Origin: Massilia sp. H6
GTDB taxonomy: Bacteria; Pseudomonadota; Gammaproteobacteria; Burkholderiales; Burkholderiaceae_D
Direction of reading: 5' to 3'
Length of the DNA: 64,000 nucleotides
NCBI RefSeq assembly: GCF_024802625.1
Contig: NZ_CP103371.1
Coordinates: 2,480,001 to 2,544,000, forward strand
Position numbers and translations under genes: made by a program. Positions 43,090 through 51,849 of the stretch are shown here, one piece after another (the first letter of the stretch is position 1; each line of letters opens with the position of its first letter). Below the pieces are notes generated by a model that was given only the letters and a program-made list of their open reading frames with translations, did not search any database and was not told the origin of the DNA.

Positions 43090-43515
43090 TCATGACACCG
43101 GTGGATTGCCAGCCTCGTCGAAGCGCTCCACGTCCACGCGTTCCACTTTCAGTGGCACGGTTTCCTGGTGGCGTTCGTGATGCCGGGTCCGGCTGATATG
43201 CAGCTCTTCTATGATGCGAAGCCGCCGTTCGACGACCAGCACTTCCTCGAGCACGGGGATGATGAGCGTGTCGCCGTCGTAACGGTTGGCCGGCGTCTCG
43301 CCGGCCGCCACGATCCGGTCGACCGCGACGTGCCGGACCTCTACGACGTCGTGCGCCAGCTGCTCGTCGATGGTGACCGGCTGTTCCGAAACGGTCTTGT
43401 GGATGCGCACGCCACGGCCAGCATCGACGACGCGGGTGCCGACGGCGAGCTGCTCCTCGATCACGGGAATGCGCAGATCATCCTGGTCATGCTGCTCGGG
43501 GGTACTACTGGACAT
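43090..43515 (-). CDS. Short YsnF/AvaK (DUF2382) domain protein
   Basis: This 141-residue protein consists of little more than a DUF2382 domain: LRIPVIEEQLAVGTRVVDAG, GVRIHKTVSEQPVTIDEQLAHD, VEVRHVAVDR and a second half IIPVLEEVLVVERRLRIIEELHISR. The internal repeat of 'IPV(I/L)EE' is typical. The ATG at 43515 follows GAGGAGCCGATCG. It is the first gene of a two-gene operon with the YflT-DUF2382 gene. No signal peptide is present, so it acts in the cytoplasm. Confidence 0.9.
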   Translation of the reverse strand: MSSSTPEQHDQDDLRIPVIEEQLAVGTRVVDAGRGVRIHKTVSEQPVTIDEQLAHDVVEVRHVAVDRIVAAGETPANRYDGDTLIIPVLEEVLVVERRLRIIEELHISRTRHHERHQETVPLKVERVDVERFDEAGNPPVS

Positions 43516-43611
43516 CGATCGGCTCCTCGGAATCGCTGCATGAGAGCGAACCAGATTACCCGAATCGGCATGGGCCTTGCACACCGTTGACTGCTGGAAT
43601 TTTACTAAGCA

Positions 43612-43643
43612 AAAAGGACGGCGAGCTAACGCCAGCGTCGCCC
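43612..43643 (-). terminator. Probable intrinsic terminator after the 85-aa gene
   Basis: GGCGAGCT and AGC(G)TCGCC pair with one bulge, and on the minus strand the stem is followed after a few bases by TTTTT. Confidence 0.4.
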
Positions 43644-43901
43644 TCAGCTAAACGGATTGGCGACGAACCCGATCTCGGGCGGCGGTAGCTGCTCGGGCAA
43701 GTCGCGTGCCTCCAGCGCGGCAACGATGGCGGCCAGCGCCTGGTGCAGGCGGCGGGCGTCGCGCAAGCCCTGCTGGTCGGCGGTCAGGTCGACGTCGCCC
43801 GACACGGTGATGCGGTCGACGCGGTTTTCCAGCATCAGGTTGCCGATCTCGATGACGTCGGCTTCGTTGGCATAGGGCGTGAAGGTGTTCTTGCGCGTCA
43901 T
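43644..43901 (-). CDS. Small conserved hypothetical protein (85 aa)
   Basis: This 85-residue soluble protein begins MTRKNTFTPYANEADVIEIGNLMLENRVDRITVSGDVDLTADQQG. A strand-helix pattern followed by LRDARRLHQALAAIVAALEARDLPE suggests a small alpha/beta domain. GGAG precedes the ATG at 43901. It starts 14 bases after the nuclease stop, so the two may be co-transcribed. I do not recognise the family and propose no function. Confidence 0.75.
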   Translation of the reverse strand: MTRKNTFTPYANEADVIEIGNLMLENRVDRITVSGDVDLTADQQGLRDARRLHQALAAIVAALEARDLPEQLPPPEIGFVANPFS

Positions 43902-43915
43902 GTCAGCTCCATGGG

Positions 43916-44692
43916 TCAGGGTCGGGTCTTGCGCTGGCGGATGTTTGGCAGCGCCAGCATGCGTTCCTTCTGGCGCTGGGTCAAGGACGGCAGCAGCTCG
44001 ATGCCGACGATGCGCTCGAGCTCGGCGACCGGAATGGTATGAATCGGCGCCGCGCCGCGATTTTCGACGAACCAGGCGGCGGCCGCTTTCTGACGCGGGC
44101 TGTAGACCACCTTGTACAGGTGACTCGGCACCAGGACATTGCCAACCTTGCGCAGCTTCGTGCCCAGGAAAGCCGGGCCGGTGATCACGTACAAAGCACC
44201 CTCGCGCTTGGCCATCTTGCGCACCGCACCTTCGATCGGTGCCCAGATATGGCGGTTGTGCTCACGGTCTTGCGGCACCATGTTCGCCAGCGAAAAACTC
44301 TCGCGCTGGGCGCGCCGGTGCGGCATGTTGCCGTTCGGCGCCAGGTGCCCACGGTCGAGCCCGCTGCGGGCGTAGTCGGACAGCTCGGCGCGGTGGGCGC
44401 GCGGCAGGCGCGGCTCGGCATGGAATGCGTTGTCGCGCTCGAGTCCCCGGGCCGCGTCGATCTGCTCTGCGTGCAAGAATTCGGCCGACCAGAGCGCGGT
44501 GCGGGTGACCCCGGAATGCATCACGCCGAACTCGTCGTAGCACAGTTCGCGCGTGGCTTCGGCCAGTTTCGCGTGACGGATCTCGGGTGCGCGGCCGTCC
44601 AGGTAATGGACGGGGCAGCCGGCGCCATGGGCGGCGCCGGAGAGCAGCAAGGCCGCCGCCAGCCATAGGCGCGCCAGGATAGGTCGAAGCAT
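43916..44692 (-). CDS. Secreted DNA/RNA non-specific endonuclease
   Basis: This 258-residue nuclease has a signal peptide (MLRPILARLWLAAALLLSGAAHG). The beta-beta-alpha metal finger is visible as LDRGHLAPNGNM, where D-R-G-H carries the catalytic His, and NMVPQDREHNRHIWAPIEGAVR holds the metal-binding Asn. This matches the NUC1/Serratia nuclease family, which degrades DNA and RNA outside the cytoplasm for nutrient use or competition. The ATG at 44692 was selected over a longer frame because it starts the signal peptide. No inhibitor gene is obvious next to it. Confidence 0.92.
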   Translation of the reverse strand: MLRPILARLWLAAALLLSGAAHGAGCPVHYLDGRAPEIRHAKLAEATRELCYDEFGVMHSGVTRTALWSAEFLHAEQIDAARGLERDNAFHAEPRLPRAHRAELSDYARSGLDRGHLAPNGNMPHRRAQRESFSLANMVPQDREHNRHIWAPIEGAVRKMAKREGALYVITGPAFLGTKLRKVGNVLVPSHLYKVVYSPRQKAAAAWFVENRGAAPIHTIPVAELERIVGIELLPSLTQRQKERMLALPNIRQRKTRP

Positions 44693-44860
44693 GTCGGGAA
44701 CATCAAAAGCAAGCAAGGCCACATTGTAGCCGAGCACCTTTGATGAACGTCAAACGACAATAGAACTTTCCAGACTTCGTCACCAGTGAGGCTAGCGTGC
44801 GCCTGCTGGCCGGGTGCGGCGCGATAATGTGGCATGAACAATCGTCAACAGGAGTACACC

Positions 44861-45103
44861 ATGGCAACAGCGGACCACACCACCCCAAAATCGGGCAATC
44901 CCGCCGCAGCAGGCGGACAGGACCAGCGCTCCGACAACCTGCTCCCGGGCGAGGGAGGTGCTGAAGACGGCCGCTTCGACGTCGCCGAAGAAGTCAGCCT
45001 CGACCAGCATTCCGACGAAGCCCGGCGCGTCGGCCAGGCGCCCGAGAACGGCATAGCCGATTCACTGCCAGACACCCCCAAGAAACCAGCCGCGTCGCAA
45101 TAG
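44861..45103 (+). CDS. Small hydrophilic, probably disordered protein (80 aa)
   Basis: This 80-residue protein is rich in Asp, Glu, Gly, Asn, Gln and Pro: MATADHTTPKSGNPAAAGGQ to PDTPKKPAASQ. A central segment DGRFDVAEEVSLDQHSDEARRVG may form a short helix. AGGAGTACACC precedes the ATG at 44861; an in-frame ATG at 44834 has no ribosome site. A strong terminator follows 13 bases after the stop, so this is a complete single-gene transcript. No family recognised. Confidence 0.75.
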   Translation: MATADHTTPKSGNPAAAGGQDQRSDNLLPGEGGAEDGRFDVAEEVSLDQHSDEARRVGQAPENGIADSLPDTPKKPAASQ

Positions 45104-45116
45104 TTGCGGCAATCCC

Positions 45117-45145
45117 GGCGCGGCGCCAGCCGCGCCCTATTTTTT
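45117..45145 (+). terminator. Intrinsic terminator of the 80-aa gene
   Basis: GGCGCGGC and GCCGCGCC form a perfect 8-bp stem with loop GCCA, followed three bases later by TTTTTT. Confidence 0.9.
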
Positions 45146-45978
45146 CAAGACATCGTCACGCCCATCTTCAGGCCTTCGATGGTATGGGCCTGCTCGATCG
45201 GTTCCAGCCGTTCGACCACCCGGCAGCTCAGGTGCTCGCGCACCGCCGGCGGCAGACCGTCGTAGTAGGCCTGCGACATCTGCAGGTCGTGCCGGATCGC
45301 ATTGCTTGCATCCGGCGCATCCGCGCCCAGCACCAGCACCGGGCGCGACCGGTTCGAGCGGTTGGCCGTGCCGCGGTGAATGGTCAAGGCCGACCGGGCC
45401 GAGATGTCGCCCATCTTCGGCAGCTTGCGCTCGGCACGCGCGTCATAGCGTGGCCACAGCGAAGCGTCGGGAAACATCGGATCGCCGCCGAACAAATCCC
45501 ATTGGGTACCCGGTGCGATCTCGAACGGCCCCATGTCGTCGGTGACGTCGACCGTGGTGAGGTTGAACGCGAGCGAACTCAGGCGCCGGCCGCTGACGGT
45601 TTCCGGTGGCGAGGCGAAATCGCGGTGCCAGGGCTGGTGCATCGCGCCCGGGCCGGGAACATCGAACCCGACTTCGACCAGCCGGTAATCCGGCCCCAGC
45701 ACCGCGCTGCACACGGCCACCACCCACGGGTGGCTGGCAAATGCGATGAAGCCGCGCAACCGTTCCGGATGCACTTCGACATAGAACCGGTTGGGGCCGC
45801 GGTTGAGGGCCCCGCCGGGACGCGCCTGCGCTTCGCGGAACAGCACGTCGATGTCGGCGCCCAGCTCTTCGATCAGGCTGCGCTCGAAGGCCCCGCGGCA
45901 GGCGATGATGCCATCGCCATAGATGCCGCGCATGATGTCGGCCACTTCGTAACCGGTGGCAGGCGGTAAGCTATTCAT
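45145..45978 (-). CDS. Phytanoyl-CoA dioxygenase (PhyH) family oxygenase
   Basis: This 277-residue 2-oxoglutarate/Fe(II) enzyme shows the first iron ligands in HQPWHRDFASPP (H-x-D), the distal His in LTIHRGTANRS and a following Arg that would hold 2-oxoglutarate. ERLRGFIAFASHPWVVAVCSAVLGPDYRLVEVG is a typical PhyH N-terminal block. PhyH enzymes hydroxylate small molecules such as fatty acyl-CoAs, ectoine or mitomycin-type products; the substrate here is unknown. GGAAGAA precedes the ATG at 45978. It stands alone, convergent with the small disordered protein gene and divergent from the MscS gene. Confidence 0.88.
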   Translation of the reverse strand: MNSLPPATGYEVADIMRGIYGDGIIACRGAFERSLIEELGADIDVLFREAQARPGGALNRGPNRFYVEVHPERLRGFIAFASHPWVVAVCSAVLGPDYRLVEVGFDVPGPGAMHQPWHRDFASPPETVSGRRLSSLAFNLTTVDVTDDMGPFEIAPGTQWDLFGGDPMFPDASLWPRYDARAERKLPKMGDISARSALTIHRGTANRSNRSRPVLVLGADAPDASNAIRHDLQMSQAYYDGLPPAVREHLSCRVVERLEPIEQAHTIEGLKMGVTMS

Positions 45979-46202
45979 TGTTCTTCCTCCGATGCGGGTC
46001 TGCGGCGGGTCTGCGGCGGGCACGCCGCAGTCAACCATGTACAGCGCCTCATGTTAGCGGCATTCGGTCAAGGGTGGCGCAGCCTGCGCATGGGGAACGC
46101 CGGAGGCCAAAATGAGTACTTGCAACATTATTAACTGTGCGCGCCGTGTGCGCTCCCACCCGCACACTGGCAGTTGCCTTTGCCTGGATAACGGAGTCAT
46201 GG

Positions 46203-47309
46203 ATGGAATTTTTGGTAAGCAATAACGAATTGGAAAACTGGATGCTGGCCCTGGGCGCCTGCATCGGCGCGACCGCCACGATGGCCTTTGCGCGCAGCAT
46301 CGCCTTGCGCCGCCTGGCCGAGCGGCCGGGGCACACGCCAACGCGGGTCGACGACCTGATCGTCCTGATGCTGCGCAAGACCTACCTGGCAGGCCTGCTG
46401 GCGATCGGAATCTACCTTGGCAGCATCTTCTTGCTCATACCCGAAAGCTGGACGCTGGTGGTGTCGCGCCTGGCCATCGCTGCGCTGATACTGCAACTGG
46501 CCCTGTGGGGCGACACCGGCCTGCGCGGCTGGCGCAGCCAGTTGCTCAATACCCCGGGCGACGGCAATCGCAAGGCGTCCAGCACCATCGTGTTCTTCAT
46601 GCTGCGGCTGGTGGTATGGATGGTCGGCTTCCTGATGATGCTGGATAATTTCGGCTTCAATATCACTACCCTGGTGGCCAGTCTCGGGGTGGGCGGCATC
46701 GCGGTGGCCCTGGCCACCCAGAGCATCCTCGGCGACCTGTTCGCCTCGCTCTCGATCATGCTCGACAAGCCATTCGAGGTGGGTGACTTCATCATCGTCG
46801 GCGACGCGCTCGGCGCGGTCGAATACATCGGACTCAAGACTACGCGGCTGCGCGGCCTGGGTGGAGAACAGATCGTATTTTCTAACGGCGAACTGCTGCG
46901 CAGCCGGATCCATAACCACAAGCGCATGCTGGCGCGCCGGGTCGCCTTCGTGCTGCGGGTTGCCTATGGCACCGGCGAGGCCCGGCTGACGGCAATCCCC
47001 GGCATCGTGCGCGACATCATCGCGGCGCGCACCGACGTCGATTTCGAGCGGGCCCACTTCTTTCGCTATGGCGACTGGTCGCTCGACTTCGAGGTGGTCT
47101 ACCACTTCAAGAACCCCGACTACCTGCTGCACATGGATGCCCAGCACGCGATCTTGCTGCAGGTGTACCGCGCTTTCCAGCAAGAAGAAATTCAGTTCGC
47201 GCATCCATTGTCGGTGGTGCGGGTGGCCGACACCGGCGACCCGGCCGGCGGCTGGCCGCCGCCGTCGGCGCCGCTCGCCGCCATGGGTGCAAAGCCTACC
47301 AGGCACTGA
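46203..47309 (+). CDS. MscS-family mechanosensitive channel
   Basis: This 368-residue membrane protein has five probable helices before the conserved pore and beta domain. The pore helix and following block are GFNITTLVASLGVGGIAVALATQSILGDLFASLSIMLDKPFEVGDFI, the standard MscS TM3 and upper vestibule. Later ERAHFFRYGDWSLDFEVVYHFKNPDY belongs to the cytosolic cage. These channels release solutes on osmotic downshock. The ATG at 46203 follows GGAG. A Pro/Ala-rich tail after residue 345 is not conserved in the family. Confidence 0.92.
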   Translation: MEFLVSNNELENWMLALGACIGATATMAFARSIALRRLAERPGHTPTRVDDLIVLMLRKTYLAGLLAIGIYLGSIFLLIPESWTLVVSRLAIAALILQLALWGDTGLRGWRSQLLNTPGDGNRKASSTIVFFMLRLVVWMVGFLMMLDNFGFNITTLVASLGVGGIAVALATQSILGDLFASLSIMLDKPFEVGDFIIVGDALGAVEYIGLKTTRLRGLGGEQIVFSNGELLRSRIHNHKRMLARRVAFVLRVAYGTGEARLTAIPGIVRDIIAARTDVDFERAHFFRYGDWSLDFEVVYHFKNPDYLLHMDAQHAILLQVYRAFQQEEIQFAHPLSVVRVADTGDPAGGWPPPSAPLAAMGAKPTRH

Positions 47310-47341
47310 AGCAATCGGGTCCGAAGGCCGGCCCCCAGCGT

Positions 47342-47376
47342 AAAAACGGCGGTCTGCCCCCAGGGACAAACCGCCG
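47342..47376 (-). terminator. Intrinsic terminator of the glycosyltransferase gene
   Basis: CGGCGGT and ACCGCCG pair across a 16-base loop and on the minus strand are followed by TTTTT. A second GC palindrome (GGCCCTGCAGGGCC at about 47394-47407) lies between it and the gene's stop. Confidence 0.7.
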
Positions 47377-47434
47377 CGCCGTCGCCAGTCAGCGGCCCTG
47401 CAGGGCCCGCTGGCCGCTTACCTGATGGTCCGCT

Positions 47435-48628
47435 TTACGCGGACTTGGCTACCGGTAGTGCGCTGACCTTGGCTGCTGCCAGATCAGGGGTCGCGACTTC
47501 AGTCTTGCCTGCACCCAGGCGCTGGGCGCCGTTGCCCGGCACTGCGCTGGTGATCAAGTCGTGCATGCTGGCCGCGGTACGGTCCCAGGAGGTCCCGGCC
47601 ACCACGTCGCGCATGCGGCTGGCCATGATCTGGCGCTCGCCATCGGACATGGCGAGCTGGCGCTCACAGGCGGCAATGAACTGCTGCGCGGTGTCGGCGA
47701 TGGCTACCACGTCGCCGTAAGGCACCACCACGTCGGTGATCGGGGTCGATACCGATGGCAGTTCGGCCGCCATGTACTCGAGCACCTTGGTCGGGCTGAT
47801 GAACTTGGTCGAATCATTCATCGCGAACGGCAGCAGGCAGATGTCCCAGCCGGCCAGGAACTGCGGCAGCTCGTCATAGGTGCGCTGGCCCATGTAATGA
47901 ACGTTCGGCTGCTTGGGCAGCGTCGCCGGGTCGATCTTCACGACCGGGCCAACCAGCACGATCTGCCATTCCGGATGGGCATCGGCCATGGCAGAGACCA
48001 GGTCGACGTCGAAGCGCTCGTCGATGACGCCATAGAAGCCGAGGCGTGGGCCAGGGATGTGGGCCTGGTCCGGATGCGAGATGTCGCGGTCCTGGGCCTG
48101 GCGGAAATGCCTGGCATCGACGCTGCTCGAGAAGCAGTGCGCGTTTGCATGGCGGTCGCGCTTGGATTGGTACAGGCTCGGGCCGCCGGTAAATACCACG
48201 TCGGCCATATTCAGCAAGGCGCTCTCGCGCTGCAGCAATTGTTTCGGGGAGTTCTTGAACATCGCCAGTTCATCCATGCAGTCATAGACGATCTTGGACG
48301 GGCTCAAGCCTTGCAGCAAAGGCAGTGCCATCGGTGTATAGAACCACACGACCGGCTGTTCGCCCTCGGGCACGAGGTCGGCCAGCAGGTTCTGGAGCGT
48401 TGGCAACTGATCGTCGTGGAAGCCTGGCGCGTGGATCGGGGTATGCGGCTGGCAGACGGTGATGTTCGGCGCTGCCACCGTTTGCTTGAGCCAGGCCTGG
48501 CCTTCGCTATACACCGGTTCCTCGACAAACACGATATTGTAGTGTTCAGCCAGACGGGTCATCAGGTGTTGGGGACGCTGGAAGACAAAGTCCCAACGGA
48601 GGTGGCAAAACACGATCAAGGTCGGCAT
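47435..48628 (-). CDS. Glycosyltransferase, GT-B type (TuaH-like)
   Basis: This 397-residue cytoplasmic protein opens MPTLIVFCHLRWDFVFQRPQHLMTRLAEHYNIVFVEEP, as do TuaH-like and related transferases that act on cell-surface glycans. The second Rossmann half has PGPRLGFYGVIDERFDVDLV, WQIVLVGPVVKIDP and LPFAMNDSTKFISPTKVLEYMAAELPSVSTPI, which includes the donor-binding E-x7-E-like region. The donor and acceptor cannot be read. No other glycan gene is adjacent. It is followed by a strong terminator and preceded by a 457-base gap with AT-rich regulatory-looking sequence. Confidence 0.88.
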   Translation of the reverse strand: MPTLIVFCHLRWDFVFQRPQHLMTRLAEHYNIVFVEEPVYSEGQAWLKQTVAAPNITVCQPHTPIHAPGFHDDQLPTLQNLLADLVPEGEQPVVWFYTPMALPLLQGLSPSKIVYDCMDELAMFKNSPKQLLQRESALLNMADVVFTGGPSLYQSKRDRHANAHCFSSSVDARHFRQAQDRDISHPDQAHIPGPRLGFYGVIDERFDVDLVSAMADAHPEWQIVLVGPVVKIDPATLPKQPNVHYMGQRTYDELPQFLAGWDICLLPFAMNDSTKFISPTKVLEYMAAELPSVSTPITDVVVPYGDVVAIADTAQQFIAACERQLAMSDGERQIMASRMRDVVAGTSWDRTAASMHDLITSAVPGNGAQRLGAGKTEVATPDLAAAKVSALPVAKSA

Positions 48629-49085
48629 GTGGTAGTCCTTTCGCCTGGCTGGCGCTATAGTTGTTTGGAAATGCCTGGCAGATTGTTCTCGATGCCAGTC
48701 TCCGGCCGTGCATGGAGCCGACCGTACACCGAGATCGTATCATGCAAATTTTCTAATATTTTTGCGCGCTCCTCATTTGCGCGCTGCAACATTAGCTCGA
48801 CGAAATGTTTCGGCTGTCAAGAACTTACCTTCTCATAGGTAAGACTCGCCCGCTCCCCAATATAGTGTAAGCCTGGTCCTACGCAGTTACAGGAAGTTCA
48901 ACTACGAAAAGTTGTCAATTTTTTACCCTTCCTGGCGCTGGCGTTCGGCCAAAATCATCGTTTTCGGGCGCTGGTTTCATTCTGCGCCGGCACGCAGGCA
49001 TGGGCGGGCACATGCGACAGAGCACGGCCCCGCCCGAAGTAGGACAACAGGTGTCAAAACCCGTAGCGACCGGCTTGCGATGGCA
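48629..49085. other. 457-base intergenic region with AT-rich and hairpin elements
   Basis: This gap separates the glycosyltransferase start from the stop of the DUF2863-like gene. It holds an AT-rich segment near 48738-48775 that probably contains the glycosyltransferase promoter. It also has an inverted repeat at 48824-48843 and a smaller one (CAACT/AGTTG near 48898-48913) followed by TTTTTT. No reading frame with a credible product was found; the plus-strand frame beginning at 48912 is antisense to the neighbouring gene. Confidence 0.6.
48824..48843. promoter_or_regulatory. Inverted repeat CTTACC-N8-GGTAAG
   Basis: Perfect 6-base arms around an 8-base centre lie about 200 bases upstream of the glycosyltransferase start. 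It could be an operator or a small hairpin. Confidence 0.35.
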
Positions 49086-50294
49086 TCAGCCAGGTTGGTA
49101 GGGTTCGGCGCCTTCGGCGTGGCCATCGGGGCTAAAGCCGGTCGCGACCGACACGCCTTCGAGCCCGAACGACAGCAGCGCATCGCACCAATGATCGACT
49201 TCCGCGCCCAGGTCCGCCGCCAGATCCACCGGAACCTCCACGCTGGCCCACGGGGTGCCGCCATCGAGCGCATACAGGTTCACGCGCAGCACGATATGTT
49301 CGCCCGCGTCGAGTGGCGCCAGCGCCGCATGCACCTGGCCCGGGTCGAGTTCTTTGGCCGCCAGCTTGCGCGCCACTTCCGACAGCGTGCCAAGGGTGGT
49401 CAGTTCGGCCAGGCCCTGCTCCTTGGCGCCGTAGAACAGGTCCTGGTACAGGAAATCGACATGCAGGCGTTCCGGATCGGCGGCCAGGCAGCGCCGAACC
49501 GCGCTCGCGGCCTGCGCGGTCCAGGCACGATAGCGCTCGGCGCGCGCGGCGTACCAGGCGTCGGCCTCGGCTTCGTCGCGCGGGACCGTGTAGAAGGGGT
49601 CGCCCACGCGCTTGAGCGAGAAGCCGAGCAGGAAGCGCAGCTCCATGGCCGACTCGTCGGGGGCGAAGCGCTCGCCGGTCCAGCCGCGTATGCTGGCCTC
49701 GATGGTCGGTGCCGGCTGCAGCTTCTTTTCCAGCAGCGATGCGGCCGCCTCGCGCAGCATTTCGTGCAGGGTAGAAAATGCGATGTGGTCGATCTCGGCC
49801 AGATCGTAGGCGTGCTGGATCAGCACCAGCCTGGCGTCCTTGCCCTCCAGAGCGGCCGTATGAAAGCTGGCCGACAGTTCCTCGAAGGCGGCAGCGTCCT
49901 GGAACGTCTCTTGCGCTACCAGAGCGCCGGTGCTGCGCACGAACAGCGGAATCAGGAACGCGTCGATCTCATATTCGCGCCCATCGTCGCGGCGCAGGCG
50001 CAGGGTCGCGGCTTCTTCTTCGATGCGCCCGCGCAGCAGGCGGCAGGCTTCGGGATCGGTGAAGCGGGCCTGTTCGATCGCTTCGTACAGCACCTCGTCG
50101 CGTTTCTTGCGCAGTAACTTGCGCACCGTCGCCAGCAGCTCGCCGTCGCGATCCGGGCCGGATTCGAACCCGGCCGCGTCTTCTTGCTCGACGATGGCAA
50201 GCGCCAGTTCGGCCAGCCCGTTGGCCTCGGCACTGCTGTCGGGCTCGCGGGTATTGTTGGAAGTACGGGGCAGCGGACGCTTGTTCTTTGGCAT
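49086..50294 (-). CDS. DUF2863-like conserved hypothetical protein
   Basis: This 402-residue soluble protein begins MPKNKRPLPRTSNNTREPDS and has no membrane segment or signal. It is helix-rich at the N-terminus (LLATVRKLLRKKRDEVLYEAIEQARFTDPEACRLLRGRIEEEA). A mixed domain with EYEIDAFLIPLFVRSTG and FLLGFSLKRVGDPFYTVPRDEAEADAWYAARAERYRAW follows. From memory this fits DUF2863, a family confined to Burkholderiales and relatives with no known function. The ATG at 50294 is the only good start. It is divergent from the NCS2 permease gene. Confidence 0.75.
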   Translation of the reverse strand: MPKNKRPLPRTSNNTREPDSSAEANGLAELALAIVEQEDAAGFESGPDRDGELLATVRKLLRKKRDEVLYEAIEQARFTDPEACRLLRGRIEEEAATLRLRRDDGREYEIDAFLIPLFVRSTGALVAQETFQDAAAFEELSASFHTAALEGKDARLVLIQHAYDLAEIDHIAFSTLHEMLREAAASLLEKKLQPAPTIEASIRGWTGERFAPDESAMELRFLLGFSLKRVGDPFYTVPRDEAEADAWYAARAERYRAWTAQAASAVRRCLAADPERLHVDFLYQDLFYGAKEQGLAELTTLGTLSEVARKLAAKELDPGQVHAALAPLDAGEHIVLRVNLYALDGGTPWASVEVPVDLAADLGAEVDHWCDALLSFGLEGVSVATGFSPDGHAEGAEPYQPG

Positions 50295-50439
50295 GGCGAC
50301 GAGTCGGTGGTAATAGAGCCGTCATGTTAGCGCATCGGCATCGCCAGGGGAGCGTAATCGGCCATCCGGCGGCGGGCTGCATGCGCGACGCGACAGTGGG
50401 GTGGTATGCTTCGGGCAAAACAAGCCTGGAGCCACCGCA

Positions 50440-51732
50440 ATGCTCGACAAATTCTTCCATTTAACCCAAAGCGGCACCGACGTGCGCACCGAACTGCTGG
50501 CCGGGTTGACCACCTTCCTGACGATGGTCTACATCATCTTCGTCAACCCCTCGATCCTGGGCGACGCCGGCATGCCGAAAGAGTCGGTATTCGTGGCGAC
50601 CTGCCTGGTGGCCGCGCTCGGCACCGCAGTAATGGGACTGTACGCGAACTATCCGATCGCGATGGCGCCGGGGATGGGCCTGAACGCCTACTTTGCCTAT
50701 GCCGTGGTGCTGGGCATGGGGATTGCCTGGCCGGCCGCGCTGGGCGCGGTGTTCATTTCCGGCTGCCTGTTCATCCTGGTCTCGGTGCTGGGCCTGCGCG
50801 GCATGATCGTCAATGGTATCCCGCGCTCGATGCGCGTCGCCATCACGGTTGGCCTGGGCATGTTCCTGGCCCTGATCGCCCTCAAGAATGCCGGCATCGT
50901 GATCGCCAGCCCGGCTACGCTGGTCAAAGCCGGCGACCTGCACAAGCCCGAAGCGATCATGGCCGTCATCGGCTTCTTCGCGATCGTCGCCCTGGACCGC
51001 CTGCGGGTGAAGGGCGCGATCCTGATCGGCATCGTGCTGGTGACGGTACTGTCGTTCTACTTCGGCGGCAATACCTACAACGGCATCTTCTCGGCGCCGC
51101 CCTCGATCGAGCCGACCCTGTTCAAGCTCGACATCCCGGGAGCGCTTTCGGCCGGCATCCTGAATGTGGTGCTGGTGTTCTTTTTGGTGGAACTGTTCGA
51201 CGCCACCGGCACCCTGATGGGTGTGGCGCGCCGTGCCGGCCTGCTGGTCGAAGGCAAGCTCGATCGCCTGAACAAGGCGCTGCTGGCCGACAGTGGCGCC
51301 ATCGTGGCCGGCAGCATACTGGGCACCTCGAGCACCACTGCCTACCTGGAAAGCGCATCCGGGGTCCAGGCTGGTGGGCGCACCGGCCTGACCGCCGTCA
51401 CCGTGGCGCTGCTGTTCCTGGCCTGCCTGTTCATCGCGCCGCTGGCGGCGGTAGTCCCGGCCTACGCCACCGCTCCGGCGCTGCTGTTCGTGGCTTGCCT
51501 GATGCTGGGAGACCTGGGCGACGTCGACTGGAGCGACTCCACCGAGAGCATTCCGGCTGCGGTCACGGCGCTGGCGATGCCCTTCACGTTCTCGATCGCC
51601 GAAGGCATTGCCTTTGGCTTCATCACCTATGCGGTGCTCAAGCTGCTGACCGGGCGGGCACGCCAGGTCGCGCCAGTGGTGTGGGTAATCGCCGCCCTGT
51701 TCACCTTCAAGATCGTCTACGTCGGCACGTAA
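50440..51732 (+). CDS. NCS2-family (AzgA-like) purine permease
   Basis: This 430-residue inner-membrane protein has about 12-14 helices. It begins MLDKFFHLTQSGTDVRTELLAGLTTFLTMVYIIFVNP, the AzgA subfamily hallmark. Other conserved blocks are ANYPIAMAPGMGLNAYFAY, FFLVELFDATGTLMGVARRAG, SSTTAYLESASGVQAGGRTGLTAV and TESIPAAVTALAMPFTFSIAEGIAFGFI. AzgA proteins take up adenine, guanine or hypoxanthine with protons. GGAG precedes the ATG at 50440. It stands alone, and no purine riboswitch was seen in the 145-base upstream region. Confidence 0.94.
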   Translation: MLDKFFHLTQSGTDVRTELLAGLTTFLTMVYIIFVNPSILGDAGMPKESVFVATCLVAALGTAVMGLYANYPIAMAPGMGLNAYFAYAVVLGMGIAWPAALGAVFISGCLFILVSVLGLRGMIVNGIPRSMRVAITVGLGMFLALIALKNAGIVIASPATLVKAGDLHKPEAIMAVIGFFAIVALDRLRVKGAILIGIVLVTVLSFYFGGNTYNGIFSAPPSIEPTLFKLDIPGALSAGILNVVLVFFLVELFDATGTLMGVARRAGLLVEGKLDRLNKALLADSGAIVAGSILGTSSTTAYLESASGVQAGGRTGLTAVTVALLFLACLFIAPLAAVVPAYATAPALLFVACLMLGDLGDVDWSDSTESIPAAVTALAMPFTFSIAEGIAFGFITYAVLKLLTGRARQVAPVVWVIAALFTFKIVYVGT

Positions 51733-51849
51733 TAGTACGTGTCGATGCCGGCGCCAGGCCGGATAATGTGTCGCAAAGCATCTTTTACGCTGCCTTTGCG
51801 CTACAATAGCCGGCATTTTGCACGAGCCACCGCTGGCACACCGACGCTA

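Noticed and set aside
50155..50175. GGATTCGAACCCGG, which resembles the T-arm of a tRNA on the complementary strand
   Set aside because: It lies inside the DUF2863-like gene and no acceptor, D or anticodon arm can be folded around it.
50406..51809. Plus-strand frame of 467 codons overlapping the NCS2 permease
   Set aside because: It is a shifted reading of the permease gene; the permease frame has family signatures and a ribosome site.
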